Of a DNA stretch of 19,446 nt, positions 1-7,731 are shown piece by piece. A model generated the notes under the pieces. It saw only the letters and a list, made by a program, of their open reading frames with translations, searched no databases and was not told the DNA's origin. A program made the translations under genes and the position numbers. Origin of the DNA: SMTZ1-83 sp048884925. Lineage in GTDB: Archaea > Asgardarchaeota > Thorarchaeia > Thorarchaeales > Thorarchaeaceae. Each line of letters starts with the position of its first letter. Within the stretch, counting starts at the first letter, position 1. The stretch spans positions 1 through 19,446 of the forward strand of contig JBHLQK010000029.1 in the NCBI GenBank assembly GCA_048884925.1, given 5' to 3'.

Positions 1-3000
1 GGACCTAGACTAAATTCTCCACTAGAGATCTACTGGGGAGAGCCTCTGACAATTTATGCAGCTTTCAATGACACACTAAGAAATCAATTAGTCTCATCCG
101 CCACAATCATCTACTTGTGGACAGGCGGATCAGATATATTTGGGTTAACAGGCATGCCAGGAAACTATACAGCTGTTATAGATACAAGTCCAGGCAATGC
201 ACTTGATACTGTCAGTATAACAATTCAAGGCCAAGCACCTAATTATCTAAACGCCTCTGCACAGGTGAAATTCCAGCTACTACCAAGGCCAATGGATGTT
301 ATTCCAGAAGACAATATGTACTTCTTCACCGTGGACTACGGTGGGCAGGCGTCTATCGTTGTATACCTTCAAGATTCTGAATCTGGTGGTTTGGTCGCAG
401 ACGCCGAGGTTGAAGCTAGCTGGGAATTTGCCAATCTGACTCTTGCTGCAGTGCCAGGACGCCTAGGATTTTACTCAATCAATATGCCCACAATCAATGC
501 TACATTTGGCACCTATGAGATACAGGTATCAGCTTATAGGGAAAACTACGCGAGCGCCTCAGTGACTATCAGCATGAGCGTTTCTAAGATCAATATGGTT
601 ATGTGGCTTGATAGCACTACTGCGACGTATGAGTACACTCCTGTCTATTGGTCTGAGGTAATCAGAATCGGAGTATACGTGCTAGCACCTGCGATGAATT
701 CTTCAGACCCCTATACAACTGGTTTGTCCAATTGTATAGTGAGATGGTTCTCAGCAGAGCTTGGTGCAAATGGAACTCTCATGAACGGTTCATTACTTGA
801 AGGGCCGGGCTACTACTACTTCGACTTCAACACTTCAGAAAGCTCAGCGTCAGTTCATAGCTTCGTGATTTATGCTGAACCGCCTAGTTCGGATTACACT
901 GATGCGGGGAATTCAACAACCATTCTCGTAAAGAACCTACCTGCCGTTATTCAGTCTCCGGGCTCCCCAGGACTTGTGTGGGGCTGGGCTGGGCATATAA
1001 ACTTCACCTACTTCGACACCCTCCATGGTGTGGGAATAGAAGCTGATGTAGCCACATATCAGTGGGCGGGAGGTTCCGGTGAGGCTTATTGCTTTGGCAA
1101 TGGAGTCTATGGCGTTCCAATGAACACAAGCATGGTTAGGCCTGGGACATACCGAATCACAATAAGCTTCCAAAAGATCAACTACAATGATCTTCAATTG
1201 ACAATTGCCGTAAGCGTAGCGCCTGTACCCACAGAGATAGTCGTGAATCTATCTGAAGAATACCGGATAGGAGAAACTTGGTCACAACTTCAGGTTCCAT
1301 ACGGTGACATTCTAAATGTGGTTCTGCTGTATAACAACACCTGGGAGGCATGTGGAGTCCCAAGTGCAATATTCAATGCCTCTGTATTCTCGGGACCCGG
1401 TTTCTTTGAGGAGTCTTTGAATCTCATTGAAGGTGAAGGTGGTAGCTATTCGTTCGAGTTTGATACGACTCCGTGGGCGCTCTATTCTGAGTTCGAATTC
1501 AAAATACGACTATCTCAAGAGAACTATACCACATCCGTGCTGACATTCATACTAACAATAATTGAGGTTCCGACAACAATTCAAGTGCAAGGTGAAACAA
1601 TCCTCTCGCTCTCTTACAGCAATGAAACGAATTTCTGGGTCTTCTACTCTGATGTTTGGCCTGGGCATGGAGGCCAAGGAATTGCGGGTGCCACAGTGAC
1701 CATCTCATATATCGAACCAGCTAATGGGGCTGATTTTGTGACTGTACAATACATCGGAGAAGACATGGCTAGGCCCGGTTGGTACCAGTTCAGAGTATTA
1801 TCCCTAAGAGCAGCAGGAGTAGTTGACATATCAATCTCCCTGAACAAATCGTACTATGTTTCAAATAATGTGCAAATAACGGTTTCAATCAGTCCATCTG
1901 GTGCAGATATTGCAATGCAGAACACATTGACTTTTGGCAGCATGTTCGCCATCATTATTCTTCTTAGTGCTATCGTATGGGTCCGTGTCATCAAAGTTCC
2001 AAAGATCATTCGAACTCTCAGTGCACAGATTAGAAGCCTACGAAGAAGACGGGTCCCGAAGCCTGCAGGAGAAGTGATGAACAGGCAGGAAATCATTGCT
2101 CAGCTATTCAGAGAACTCACCGAAGACATGAAATTAGGCAAAAAACCAGAAATGATGCCACCCGAGTCAATTACTGTTGCTGTGCCTGAAATTGAACAGC
2201 TTCTCTTGGACTTGGCAATTCTGACCGATATGACGCCGGAGGAGATTGATGACTTCCGCCGAGACCTCTCGAAAATGAAGCTGAGTCAGCAGACCAACTT
2301 CATCACTGAAGTCATCAAACAGGAAGTGCCTCGTATTGCTCAGGCAGAAGAGAAGTCATTTGAGGAGGTGCTGGAAGATGTCAGATTGGAGAGACAGAGA
2401 AGAATTGGCGGTGAAGCAGCACCCACAGTGCTTCCTGGCTTTGATATTGAAGCTGAAGAGGCAGCTCTCTTCGCTCCTGTCAAAAAGCCCACTGCGGATG
2501 AAGATCAACTAAATGAGAAAGAGCTACAAGAGATGAGAACGGGCCTATTGGAAAGAGGGCTTCCAATGCATGAAGTTGACGCAGTTATTCAGCAAGCAAG
2601 AATCTTGCCTAAGGATGTGGCGGAGATGCTTCTCAAGAGCTTTGGTTCGGCAGTTGACATGCATGAAACTGAAGTAGACACAGCCAAGCTGAGTGATATG
2701 GAGATAGAGATGTTAAGGCAGCAACTCACCGATGAAGGCGCCGGGGTGAAGGAAATCGATCAGATTCTAGAGCAAGCGAGAGAGGTCCCAAGAGCTCTTG
2801 CAATGGAGTTACTTAAGGGATTCAGACATGAGCAGGAAACCAGAAAGGCCAAGAAAAAGAAGCCCGTAGAAACCATGTCTGAAGACGACTTAGTAGCACT
2901 TAGAGGGCGGCTATTCCTCAAAGGAACACCTGAGGATGAGATCGAAGCAATCCTCGAACAGGCTAGACGTGTGCCTCGAGAGCTTGCGGCGGAGTTTCTG

Positions 3001-3213
3001 AAAGAGGTCGAAGAGCAGGCGCCCATTCCAGCCGAAGGCGAAATAGAATTCGAGGATAGGCTTAGTGCAATGGAAGTAGAAGACTTGCGAGAAGAACTCA
3101 GAAAGAGGAAACTGCCTGCTGTTGAAATTGAGGCAATAATCGCCCAGGCAAAGAACCTGCCAAGCGCACTAGTTCAAGATCTGCTAGATAGCATAGATGC
3201 TGAGAAGAAGTAG
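1..3213 (+). CDS. Large Ig-like repeat surface protein with one TM span and a cytoplasmic helical-repeat tail (5'-truncated)
   Basis: The frame is open from base 1 to the TAG at 3211-3213 (1070 residues visible), so the true N-terminus lies outside the window. The TTG at 115 is only an internal Leu codon. Residues 1 to about 640 form roughly six beta-rich units. Their last strands carry recurring [KR]xNY-type motifs near residues 81, 183, 298, 395, 508 and 618, followed by linkers such as VPT. NxS/T sequons are frequent. One hydrophobic segment (about 644-663) is followed by a strongly basic stretch (SLRRRR), predicting an outside N-terminus and a cytoplasmic C-terminus. The tail (about 690-1068) is charged and helical and ends in four related ~45-residue repeats. 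The gene looks like a cell-surface adhesin or S-layer-associated protein with an intracellular signalling or scaffold tail. That role is inferred. I do not recognise a named family beyond Ig-like/invasin-type repeats. Confidence 0.9.
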   Translation, partial: GPRLNSPLEIYWGEPLTIYAAFNDTLRNQLVSSATIIYLWTGGSDIFGLTGMPGNYTAVIDTSPGNALDTVSITIQGQAPNYLNASAQVKFQLLPRPMDVIPEDNMYFFTVDYGGQASIVVYLQDSESGGLVADAEVEASWEFANLTLAAVPGRLGFYSINMPTINATFGTYEIQVSAYRENYASASVTISMSVSKINMVMWLDSTTATYEYTPVYWSEVIRIGVYVLAPAMNSSDPYTTGLSNCIVRWFSAELGANGTLMNGSLLEGPGYYYFDFNTSESSASVHSFVIYAEPPSSDYTDAGNSTTILVKNLPAVIQSPGSPGLVWGWAGHINFTYFDTLHGVGIEADVATYQWAGGSGEAYCFGNGVYGVPMNTSMVRPGTYRITISFQKINYNDLQLTIAVSVAPVPTEIVVNLSEEYRIGETWSQLQVPYGDILNVVLLYNNTWEACGVPSAIFNASVFSGPGFFEESLNLIEGEGGSYSFEFDTTPWALYSEFEFKIRLSQENYTTSVLTFILTIIEVPTTIQVQGETILSLSYSNETNFWVFYSDVWPGHGGQGIAGATVTISYIEPANGADFVTVQYIGEDMARPGWYQFRVLSLRAAGVVDISISLNKSYYVSNNVQITVSISPSGADIAMQNTLTFGSMFAIIILLSAIVWVRVIKVPKIIRTLSAQIRSLRRRRVPKPAGEVMNRQEIIAQLFRELTEDMKLGKKPEMMPPESITVAVPEIEQLLLDLAILTDMTPEEIDDFRRDLSKMKLSQQTNFITEVIKQEVPRIAQAEEKSFEEVLEDVRLERQRRIGGEAAPTVLPGFDIEAEEAALFAPVKKPTADEDQLNEKELQEMRTGLLERGLPMHEVDAVIQQARILPKDVAEMLLKSFGSAVDMHETEVDTAKLSDMEIEMLRQQLTDEGAGVKEIDQILEQAREVPRALAMELLKGFRHEQETRKAKKKKPVETMSEDDLVALRGRLFLKGTPEDEIEAILEQARRVPRELAAEFLKEVEEQAPIPAEGEIEFEDRLSAMEVEDLREELRKRKLPAVEIEAIIAQAKNLPSALVQDLLDSIDAEKK
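2509..3195 (+). repeat. Four tandem ~60-residue helical repeats in the cytoplasmic tail
   Basis: Within the surface protein, four units start at 2509, 2689, 2875 and 3061 (spacing 180, 186 and 186 bases). Each has the pattern L/M-S-x-x-[ED]-[LIV]-x-x-[LM]-R-x-x-L, then a G/K turn, then [EH]-[IV]-[DE]-x-[IV]-[IL]-x-Q-A-[RK]-x-[LV]-P, then [AE]-[LM]-x-x-x-[LF]-L. The core (A-R/K-x-L/V-P) is kept in all four, while the linkers between units differ in sequence. The DNA has diverged, so this is a protein repeat and not a recent tandem duplication. Two helices per unit are predicted from the heptad-like spacing. Confidence 0.8.
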
Positions 3214-3265
3214 GCTGATAGGAATTCAGCCTCTCGCTATATCGGTTCTATCACCCAACGAAGGG

Positions 3266-3275
3266 CATATATAGC
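3266..3275 (+). promoter_or_regulatory. Candidate TATA box for the kbl-type gene
   Basis: The run CATATATAGC lies in the 132-base gap between the surface-protein stop and the next start. Initiation about 25 bases downstream would give a leader of about 50 bases that holds the GGTGA Shine-Dalgarno sequence. The call rests on position and sequence only. Confidence 0.4.
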
Positions 3276-3345
3276 TGAATCTTCGCGGGCCGGACTTGGA
3301 ACGACACCCCAAGTCGTAAATCTAGGTAGGACTTCGGTGAATGAA

Positions 3346-4533
3346 ATGAGAGACCCCATTGGATGGATGAAGAATGAATACCTCAAACTCGTTGAGGCGA
3401 ACCTCGACTGGAAGATAAGAGAACTACAGGGACCGAGTACTCCTAAGGCAAAGGTAGATGGCAAGGACGTTATCATGCTCTGCAGTAATAACTACCTGAA
3501 CCTGACCAATCACCCCAAGATCAAGAAAGCCGCGATTGAAGCCATTGAAACTCATGGAGCCGGTTCGGGCTCAGTGCGTGCGATTGCAGGGACAATGGAC
3601 CTTCATCTTGAACTCGAGCGCCGGTTGGCGAATTTCAAGGGAGCAGAAGCGGCACTCACATACAGCGCAGGCTTCACAACCAACGAAGGGCTAATTCCGC
3701 AGCTTGTGGAAAAGAGAGATGCAATAATCTCAGATGAGCTTAACCACGGAAGCATCATCGATGGAGTAAGACTCACCAAAGCAACGCGCTTTGTGTACAA
3801 ACATAACGATATGGCTGACCTTGAGAGAGTCCTGAATGAAGCAGAGAAGGAGAACCCTCCGAAGATGCTGGTCATAACGGATGGAGTCTTCAGCATGGAT
3901 GGCGACATCGCACTTCTAGATGAGATAGTCAAGCATTCCAAGGAACATGGCGCAATGATCTACGTAGATGACGCACATGGAGAAGCAGTCCTGGGCAAGG
4001 GAGGCAGGGGAATCGTTTCACACTTCAATCTCACGCACCATGATGTCCACTTCGAAATGGGAACGTTTAGCAAAGCGTTTGGTGTTATGGGTGGTCACGT
4101 AGCAGGAAGTCGCGATATGGTCAACTACGCGCTCAACAAGAGTCGTTCATGGCTCCTCAGTGCTTCACACCCTCCAGCTACAGCAGCAGCATGTATTGCA
4201 GCCATCGATGTTCTTGAAACCGAAGAAGAGCATGTGAAGACACTCTGGGATAACAGGGAATACTTCGTCAGGGGTCTCCAAGAGATGGGCTTTGATACCG
4301 GGAACAGTCAGACACCAATTGTTCCAGCCATGTGCGGTGATAGCTCAAAAGCGGTTGAGCTCAGCAATGGCATGATGGATGAGGGTATCTTGGCATTGCC
4401 AATTGTCTTTCCAATGGTTGCAAGGGATAAGGCTAGAATTCGAAACATGATGAATAGTGGGCTCTCTAAGGAGCAACTAGACATCTCTTTAGCTGCATAC
4501 GAGAAGATAGGCAAGAGAGTCGGTATCATCTAA
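3346..4533 (+). CDS. kbl: Glycine C-acetyltransferase / 2-amino-3-ketobutyrate CoA ligase (alpha-oxoamine synthase family)
   Basis: This is a cytosolic PLP enzyme of the fold-type I alpha-oxoamine synthase family, 395 residues as in KBL and BioF. Family motifs run in order: LCSNNYL near residue 45; GAGSGSVR with AGTMDLHLELE near 70-90; ISDELNHGSIIDG near 130-140; TDGVFSMDGD near 180; the PLP-binding Asp/His pair in VDDAHGEAVLG; and TFSKAFG with the Schiff-base Lys at 243. The known KBL reaction cleaves 2-amino-3-ketobutyrate with CoA to glycine and acetyl-CoA in threonine breakdown. No threonine dehydrogenase is adjacent, so a BioF-like or other acyl-CoA/amino-acid condensation is possible. 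I chose ATG 3346 because GGTGA lies 5 bases upstream. GTG 3337 is an alternative that adds three residues. The gene is transcribed alone and converges on the DUF3303-like gene. Confidence 0.9.
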   Translation: MRDPIGWMKNEYLKLVEANLDWKIRELQGPSTPKAKVDGKDVIMLCSNNYLNLTNHPKIKKAAIEAIETHGAGSGSVRAIAGTMDLHLELERRLANFKGAEAALTYSAGFTTNEGLIPQLVEKRDAIISDELNHGSIIDGVRLTKATRFVYKHNDMADLERVLNEAEKENPPKMLVITDGVFSMDGDIALLDEIVKHSKEHGAMIYVDDAHGEAVLGKGGRGIVSHFNLTHHDVHFEMGTFSKAFGVMGGHVAGSRDMVNYALNKSRSWLLSASHPPATAAACIAAIDVLETEEEHVKTLWDNREYFVRGLQEMGFDTGNSQTPIVPAMCGDSSKAVELSNGMMDEGILALPIVFPMVARDKARIRNMMNSGLSKEQLDISLAAYEKIGKRVGII

Positions 4534-4555
4534 TGCCTGTAAAATAGTACTGAAA

Positions 4556-4582
4556 GCCTCCGGCATTCAATTGACCGGAGGC
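4556..4582. terminator. Hairpin between convergent genes
   Basis: GCCTCCGG (4556-4563) and its exact reverse complement CCGGAGGC (4575-4582) form an 8-bp GC-rich stem with an 11-base loop. It sits in the 59-base gap between two convergent stop codons. No long T tract follows on either strand, so a bidirectional terminator is plausible but not proven. Confidence 0.45.
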
Positions 4583-4592
4583 CTCTGATGTT

Positions 4593-4871
4593 TCATTTAA
4601 TCTTCTGATCAACCTTTTCAAGTTCCACGATAGGTGCGAATCTGAAACTGACTTCAGGTAGGTAATGACGAGTTATCTTGACGAGATGCTCAGGATTCTC
4701 GGTCTCAACTAGCTGAAAGCCTTCAGGTCCATCTACCATAGTGTAATTCTTCGAAATAAACTTAGCATGCTGATCAGGATTCTTTTTCACTATTGCACGA
4801 AACTCCTTGAGTTTGTCCATGACCACATTGTGGTCAGCTGAATCATACTCCCAAAACATGATGTATTTCAT
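4593..4871 (-). CDS. Small DUF3303-like alpha/beta protein
   Basis: A 92-residue cytosolic protein opening with MKYIMFWEYD. It has a central WxxxxxDGPEGFQLVE-like segment (here YTMVDGPEGFQLVETE) and ends FRFAPIVEL. This order of strand, helix, paired strands, helix and strand matches the DUF3303 family of dimeric ferredoxin-like (alpha/beta-barrel) proteins, whose function is unknown. The start is well supported: AAGGAG on the minus strand (4880-4885) lies 8 bases before the ATG. It appears monocistronic, with its own TATA-like element upstream. The family assignment is from memory of the pattern and is moderately sure. No ligand or enzymatic role can be read from the sequence. Confidence 0.8.
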   Translation of the reverse strand: MKYIMFWEYDSADHNVVMDKLKEFRAIVKKNPDQHAKFISKNYTMVDGPEGFQLVETENPEHLVKITRHYLPEVSFRFAPIVELEKVDQKIK

Positions 4872-4910
4872 TAGTTCAACTCCTTGGAACTTGCATAGAA
4901 ATTGTGCTTT

Positions 4911-4918
4911 TTAGATAA
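4911..4918 (-). promoter_or_regulatory. Candidate TATA box for the DUF3303-like gene
   Basis: On the minus strand the bases read TTATCTAA inside CTTATCTAAAA. Initiation about 26 bases downstream (near 4888) would give a leader of about 17 bases that includes the AAGGAG ribosome site. Confidence 0.35.
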
Positions 4919-4991
4919 GAGAGTTACTACATGGCAAAGTTCAGGAAGAATTCAATCAAGCTTATCATGAAATCTTGCATATACTAATAGT

Positions 4992-5228
4992 ATGTCAGAC
5001 TTTGAGAGGGATTCTGCTCTCAGGACCATCTTGATTGATGCAGCCAAGTCTGGAGAACGTATAAGGTTCTACAGTCATGGTATGACTATACTTGCTGAAG
5101 GTATCGTTGATTTCGTGGGTGATGACATAGTGGCAATTCGCCATCATGGCAAGGAGAAACCAGAGGAGTATATTCTAACAGAATGCGTCACGAAAGTTCA
5201 GGTCCTTGAAGAGTACAGACATTACTAG
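4992..5228 (+). CDS. Small beta-rich hypothetical protein, possibly Sm/SH3-like
   Basis: A 78-residue protein with a short N-terminal helix (FERDSALRTILIDAAKSG) followed by about five short strands: ERIRFYSH, MTILAEGIVDFVG, DIVAIRHH, EEYILTECV and VTKVQVLEE. A helix followed by a small curved barrel resembles LSM/Hfq or SH3-type folds, but I see no diagnostic Sm motif and claim no function. No Shine-Dalgarno sequence precedes the ATG. A TATA-like CTTATCA (4961-4967) about 28 bases upstream would fit a leaderless transcript. It converges on the cation-exchanger gene across a candidate hairpin. Confidence 0.7.
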   Translation: MSDFERDSALRTILIDAAKSGERIRFYSHGMTILAEGIVDFVGDDIVAIRHHGKEKPEEYILTECVTKVQVLEEYRHY

Positions 5229-5231
5229 GTG

Positions 5232-5266
5232 GATGGATTGGGAATAGGGGCATTGCTTCCCCCATC
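5232..5266. terminator. Imperfect hairpin between convergent genes
   Basis: GATGG (5232-5236) pairs with CCATC (5262-5266) and GGGAA (5240-5244) pairs with TTCCC (5257-5261). This gives a 10-bp stem with a 3-base bulge and a 12-base loop. It lies in the 53-base gap between two convergent stop codons, which makes a terminator role likely. There is no T tract. Confidence 0.35.
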
Positions 5267-5281
5267 TATGAATTAGAGAAT

Positions 5282-6439
5282 TTATGCTCCATACATTAGC
5301 AGAATATAGAGCATCATAACGAATACAGCAATCATCGCGATGGACTCCAGAGCATTCACCTTCGCATCATCTGTGATCATCTGCCTTAAGACGAACATAG
5401 ATGGGAATGCGAAGAACAGTAGTACTACTGAGAATAGATCGATGGGAATGACATCTTGTATTCCAAGTGAAAATCCAATGATACCTGAGGCAAGGAGAGT
5501 GAATCCGAATATTACAAAGAATACCTGCACTATGCCACCAAAAGCATTGGAGAGAGCAACCTCAATCTCCTCCTTTCTATGACTGCTAGCTACAATGATG
5601 TACTCAGGAGTTCCACCGAATACGACGAGCAGTAGTGCAGTATCGATGAATGAGAGGTTGAGTCCCTCCGACCCCGAGGCGAAGTTGGCAAAGCTAGAAA
5701 GAGCCTCACCTCCAAGCAACGCCCCGAATCCGGCTACTACAAGATAGATTGCTAGAACTTGCTTGGTAAGCTTGGGATAGGTGACTCCCCCATTTGCTCC
5801 ATCATGGTCAATGGGCTCCTCTGTATGACCGTAGTATTTGGTTATTGTGAAAAGATAAGCAATGAATACTGTTAGCAAGCATAGTCCAAACACCATGAGC
5901 TCACCAGCTTGGAGATGTGTGAAACTGAACCCCGCTTCACCTACCGGAAACACTCCCACCAGCAGCATAGACAAACCAACTGCAAGGCTGATGACTGCCC
6001 CCATAGTGAGAAGGTCTGAGCCTACCCACATTATTGCATCTGGGAGTCTGAAGTTACCCTGCTCATCTTTAGGTAGTATCAGAGTGTATAGAGCGAATAC
6101 TAATGAGTTCATGAAAATAGTCGCTAGAGCTAAGACCCAAGCCATCTCAAACTGCTGACCTAGAAGCAGAAATATAATCACTGAGAGCTCAGGAATCGTG
6201 CTTGCTAGACTTGCATAGATGCCCGAAACGTAATCGGTGAGTTTGAAGTTGTGAGCTATTCCCTCTACAGAGATGACAAACGCCTCACACGCCCCGCCTA
6301 TGAGCAAAACACCACCAATAAGCTCGACCCATGCAACTATATTGTGGGGTAGATGTGCCCCCATATTCTCTAGGCCAAGAATAGAGCCCACAATGATGAA
6401 TCCGATCAAGTATGCGAATTGCCAGAGCTTTGGCTTCAT
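5282..6439 (-). CDS. CaCA-superfamily cation (Na+/Ca2+-type) exchanger
   Basis: A polytopic membrane protein of 385 residues with about ten or eleven hydrophobic segments in two pseudo-symmetric halves. Each half carries the alpha-repeat signature of cation/Ca2+ exchangers: ASTIPELS in the first half (Pro83-Glu84) and FGGTPEYI in the second (Pro278-Glu279). Family knowledge says the two acidic residues bind the transported ion. The GNxxGSN motif usual after each is altered here (LATIFMNS and LSNAFGG). A hydrophilic loop rich in Asp/Glu/His separates the halves. I chose ATG 6439 because GGTGAT (6446-6451, minus strand) lies 6 bases upstream, and a TATA-like TTATATTT (around 6476-6484) lies farther up. 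A longer frame from ATG 6517 would overlap the upstream gene by 8 bases and add 26 residues before TM1. Ion specificity cannot be read from sequence. Confidence 0.82.
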   Translation of the reverse strand: MKPKLWQFAYLIGFIIVGSILGLENMGAHLPHNIVAWVELIGGVLLIGGACEAFVISVEGIAHNFKLTDYVSGIYASLASTIPELSVIIFLLLGQQFEMAWVLALATIFMNSLVFALYTLILPKDEQGNFRLPDAIMWVGSDLLTMGAVISLAVGLSMLLVGVFPVGEAGFSFTHLQAGELMVFGLCLLTVFIAYLFTITKYYGHTEEPIDHDGANGGVTYPKLTKQVLAIYLVVAGFGALLGGEALSSFANFASGSEGLNLSFIDTALLLVVFGGTPEYIIVASSHRKEEIEVALSNAFGGIVQVFFVIFGFTLLASGIIGFSLGIQDVIPIDLFSVVLLFFAFPSMFVLRQMITDDAKVNALESIAMIAVFVMMLYILLMYGA

Positions 6440-6445
6440 AGACGA

Positions 6446-6484
6446 ATCACCAGCACCATCGGGGGAATTTACCTCAAATATAAC
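6446..6484 (-). promoter_or_regulatory. Candidate promoter and ribosome site of the exchanger gene
   Basis: On the minus strand a TATA-like TTATATTT (about 6476-6484) is followed 25-30 bases later by GGTGAT (6446-6451) and ATG 6439. This spacing decides the start and suggests the exchanger can be transcribed independently of the 4-TM gene upstream. Confidence 0.35.
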
Positions 6485-6509
6485 CTTCACGTTGGCACTA
6501 TAAAGCCGG

Positions 6510-7058
6510 CTACTCATTGAGAACTGCTCGTATCATGGATGCCGCAGTTCTTCCTAGCGCAGCAATCACAATCTGAACCAATAAGGCAACGATGAATATC
6601 CCAAGTGAGAGAGTCATGCCGAAGAAGCTAAGCGAGCTTGCAGCTAATTCAGCGAAGTAGTACCTATAGAGAAGAAAGTAGCCATAGATGCCCATAATCA
6701 AGATGAGACCTACACCCAATCCATAAATGAAAACCACTGTTCGCACTCTGGGTTTGCTCAAATCAACGGACCCTATATCATCGCTAATCACTGCTCTTGT
6801 CACACGCCGATTGAATCTGACGAAGAATCCAATTGCGGCAAGAAAGAAGAAGAGAGTAATCATTCCAGCCAAAAGGAGCAGGAAGATTATGACATCGGAC
6901 TGTAGATTCTGGAGCCAAGGCTGGTCACGCAATATGAATGCAACAGTAGAGCCGAGTAGCATGATTACTGAAACTATCTCAGCTACAAAGGTTACTGTCG
7001 CAGTTCCTCTAAATAGTGAGCCTACATCTATAGGTTCTGCAGCTTCTTCCTTTGTCAA
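6510..7058 (-). CDS. Four-TM membrane protein of unknown function
   Basis: A 182-residue protein with four predicted membrane helices, at about 20-42, 56-81, 106-131 and 146-168. A short acidic cytosolic N-terminus (TKEEAAEPIDVG) precedes them. A basic loop follows TM2 (RFNRRVTRAV), and a charged loop with SKPRVR precedes TM3. I recognise no family motif. The start is taken as TTG 7058 because GAGGTGA (7064-7070, minus strand) lies 5 bases before it. An upstream in-frame TTG at 7076 and GTG at 7067 lack such a site. The gene is directly upstream of the exchanger on the same strand (70-base gap to the preferred exchanger start), so the two may be co-expressed. A partner or regulatory subunit role is only a guess. 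Confidence 0.75.
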   Translation of the reverse strand: MTKEEAAEPIDVGSLFRGTATVTFVAEIVSVIMLLGSTVAFILRDQPWLQNLQSDVIIFLLLLAGMITLFFFLAAIGFFVRFNRRVTRAVISDDIGSVDLSKPRVRTVVFIYGLGVGLILIMGIYGYFLLYRYYFAELAASSLSFFGMTLSLGIFIVALLVQIVIAALGRTAASMIRAVLNE

Positions 7059-7169
7059 TAAGGTCACCTCATTCAATTGGCATTTTCAAAACAATCTTCG
7101 CAGAAAGCCTTGTCGGTGATGGGCAACGCTCAATAAGGACATAGCACCTTCGATTCTTGGTTGAAAAGG

Positions 7170-7700
7170 ATGACGAACTATCTCCATGATATACCTCCAG
7201 GGCCAAATCCTCCGAGCGAGATTTATGTGGTAATTGAACTTACGAAAGCGAGTAAGAATAAGTATGAATACGACTCCAAGTTCAACATATTCAGACTAGA
7301 CAGAGTGCTCTATACCTTCAGTCCGTTTGACTACGGATTCATTCCACAAACACTTGACCATGACGACGACCCTCTGGATGTAGTTCTGCTAATCAACCAA
7401 CCCACTTTTACAGCATGTCTTGTCCATGCCAGACCGATCGGAATCATGGAGATGGACGATATGGGCAGGATAGATGATAAGATAATCGCAGTCCCGATGA
7501 AGGACCCGTATTACCGTGACATTAAGACAATACTGGACCTGCCAAAAAGCCAGATGGAGGAGCTCACTCAATTCTACGCCACGTACAAGATTCAGGAAGG
7601 GGGGCATACAGAAATCAAGAAATTCAAAGAGCTAGGTGATGCCTACCAGACGATCAACCGATGTATTTCGGATTACGGCAATCAGAAGAAATCAGGATAA
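7170..7700 (+). CDS. ppa: Family I (soluble) inorganic pyrophosphatase
   Basis: Hydrolyses pyrophosphate to two phosphates in the cytosol with Mg2+, pulling biosynthetic reactions forward. The 176-residue length is typical. The N-terminus LHDIPPGPNPP, the DDDPLD motif (Asp65, Asp67, Asp70), DDMGRIDDK (Asp97, Asp102, Lys104), the Tyr55 region DYGFIP and YATYK near 139 fit family I. The key aspartates and Lys104 fall on the same numbers as in the E. coli enzyme when counting from ATG 7170, which supports this start. An in-frame TTG at 7161 is less likely. AAGG directly abuts the ATG and is too close to act as a usual Shine-Dalgarno site, so the transcript may be leaderless. A HAD phosphatase follows 31 bases downstream and is probably co-transcribed. 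Confidence 0.95.
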   Translation: MTNYLHDIPPGPNPPSEIYVVIELTKASKNKYEYDSKFNIFRLDRVLYTFSPFDYGFIPQTLDHDDDPLDVVLLINQPTFTACLVHARPIGIMEMDDMGRIDDKIIAVPMKDPYYRDIKTILDLPKSQMEELTQFYATYKIQEGGHTEIKKFKELGDAYQTINRCISDYGNQKKSG

Positions 7701-7731
7701 ACCGAAATCATCTAAAACGAGTCATAGGTCG

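Noticed and set aside
115..120. TTG at 115 as the start of the surface protein
   Set aside because: The same frame is open back to base 1 and encodes similar beta-rich sequence, so the gene simply enters from outside the window.
3603..3941. 112-codon open frame on the minus strand inside kbl
   Set aside because: Serine-rich, no family resemblance, and fully antisense to a well-conserved enzyme.
6440..6517. N-terminal extension of the exchanger to ATG 6517
   Set aside because: No ribosome site precedes 6517, while GGTGAT sits 6 bases before ATG 6439 and the first membrane helix starts soon after it.
6727..7119. 130-codon open frame on the plus strand
   Set aside because: Antisense to the 4-TM protein. 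Its translation is basic with no recognisable fold, typical of the complement of a membrane gene.
7636..7731. Extension of the HAD phosphatase into the pyrophosphatase gene
   Set aside because: The extra residues are basic and unlike HAD proteins, and this stretch is the conserved C-terminus of ppa in another frame.
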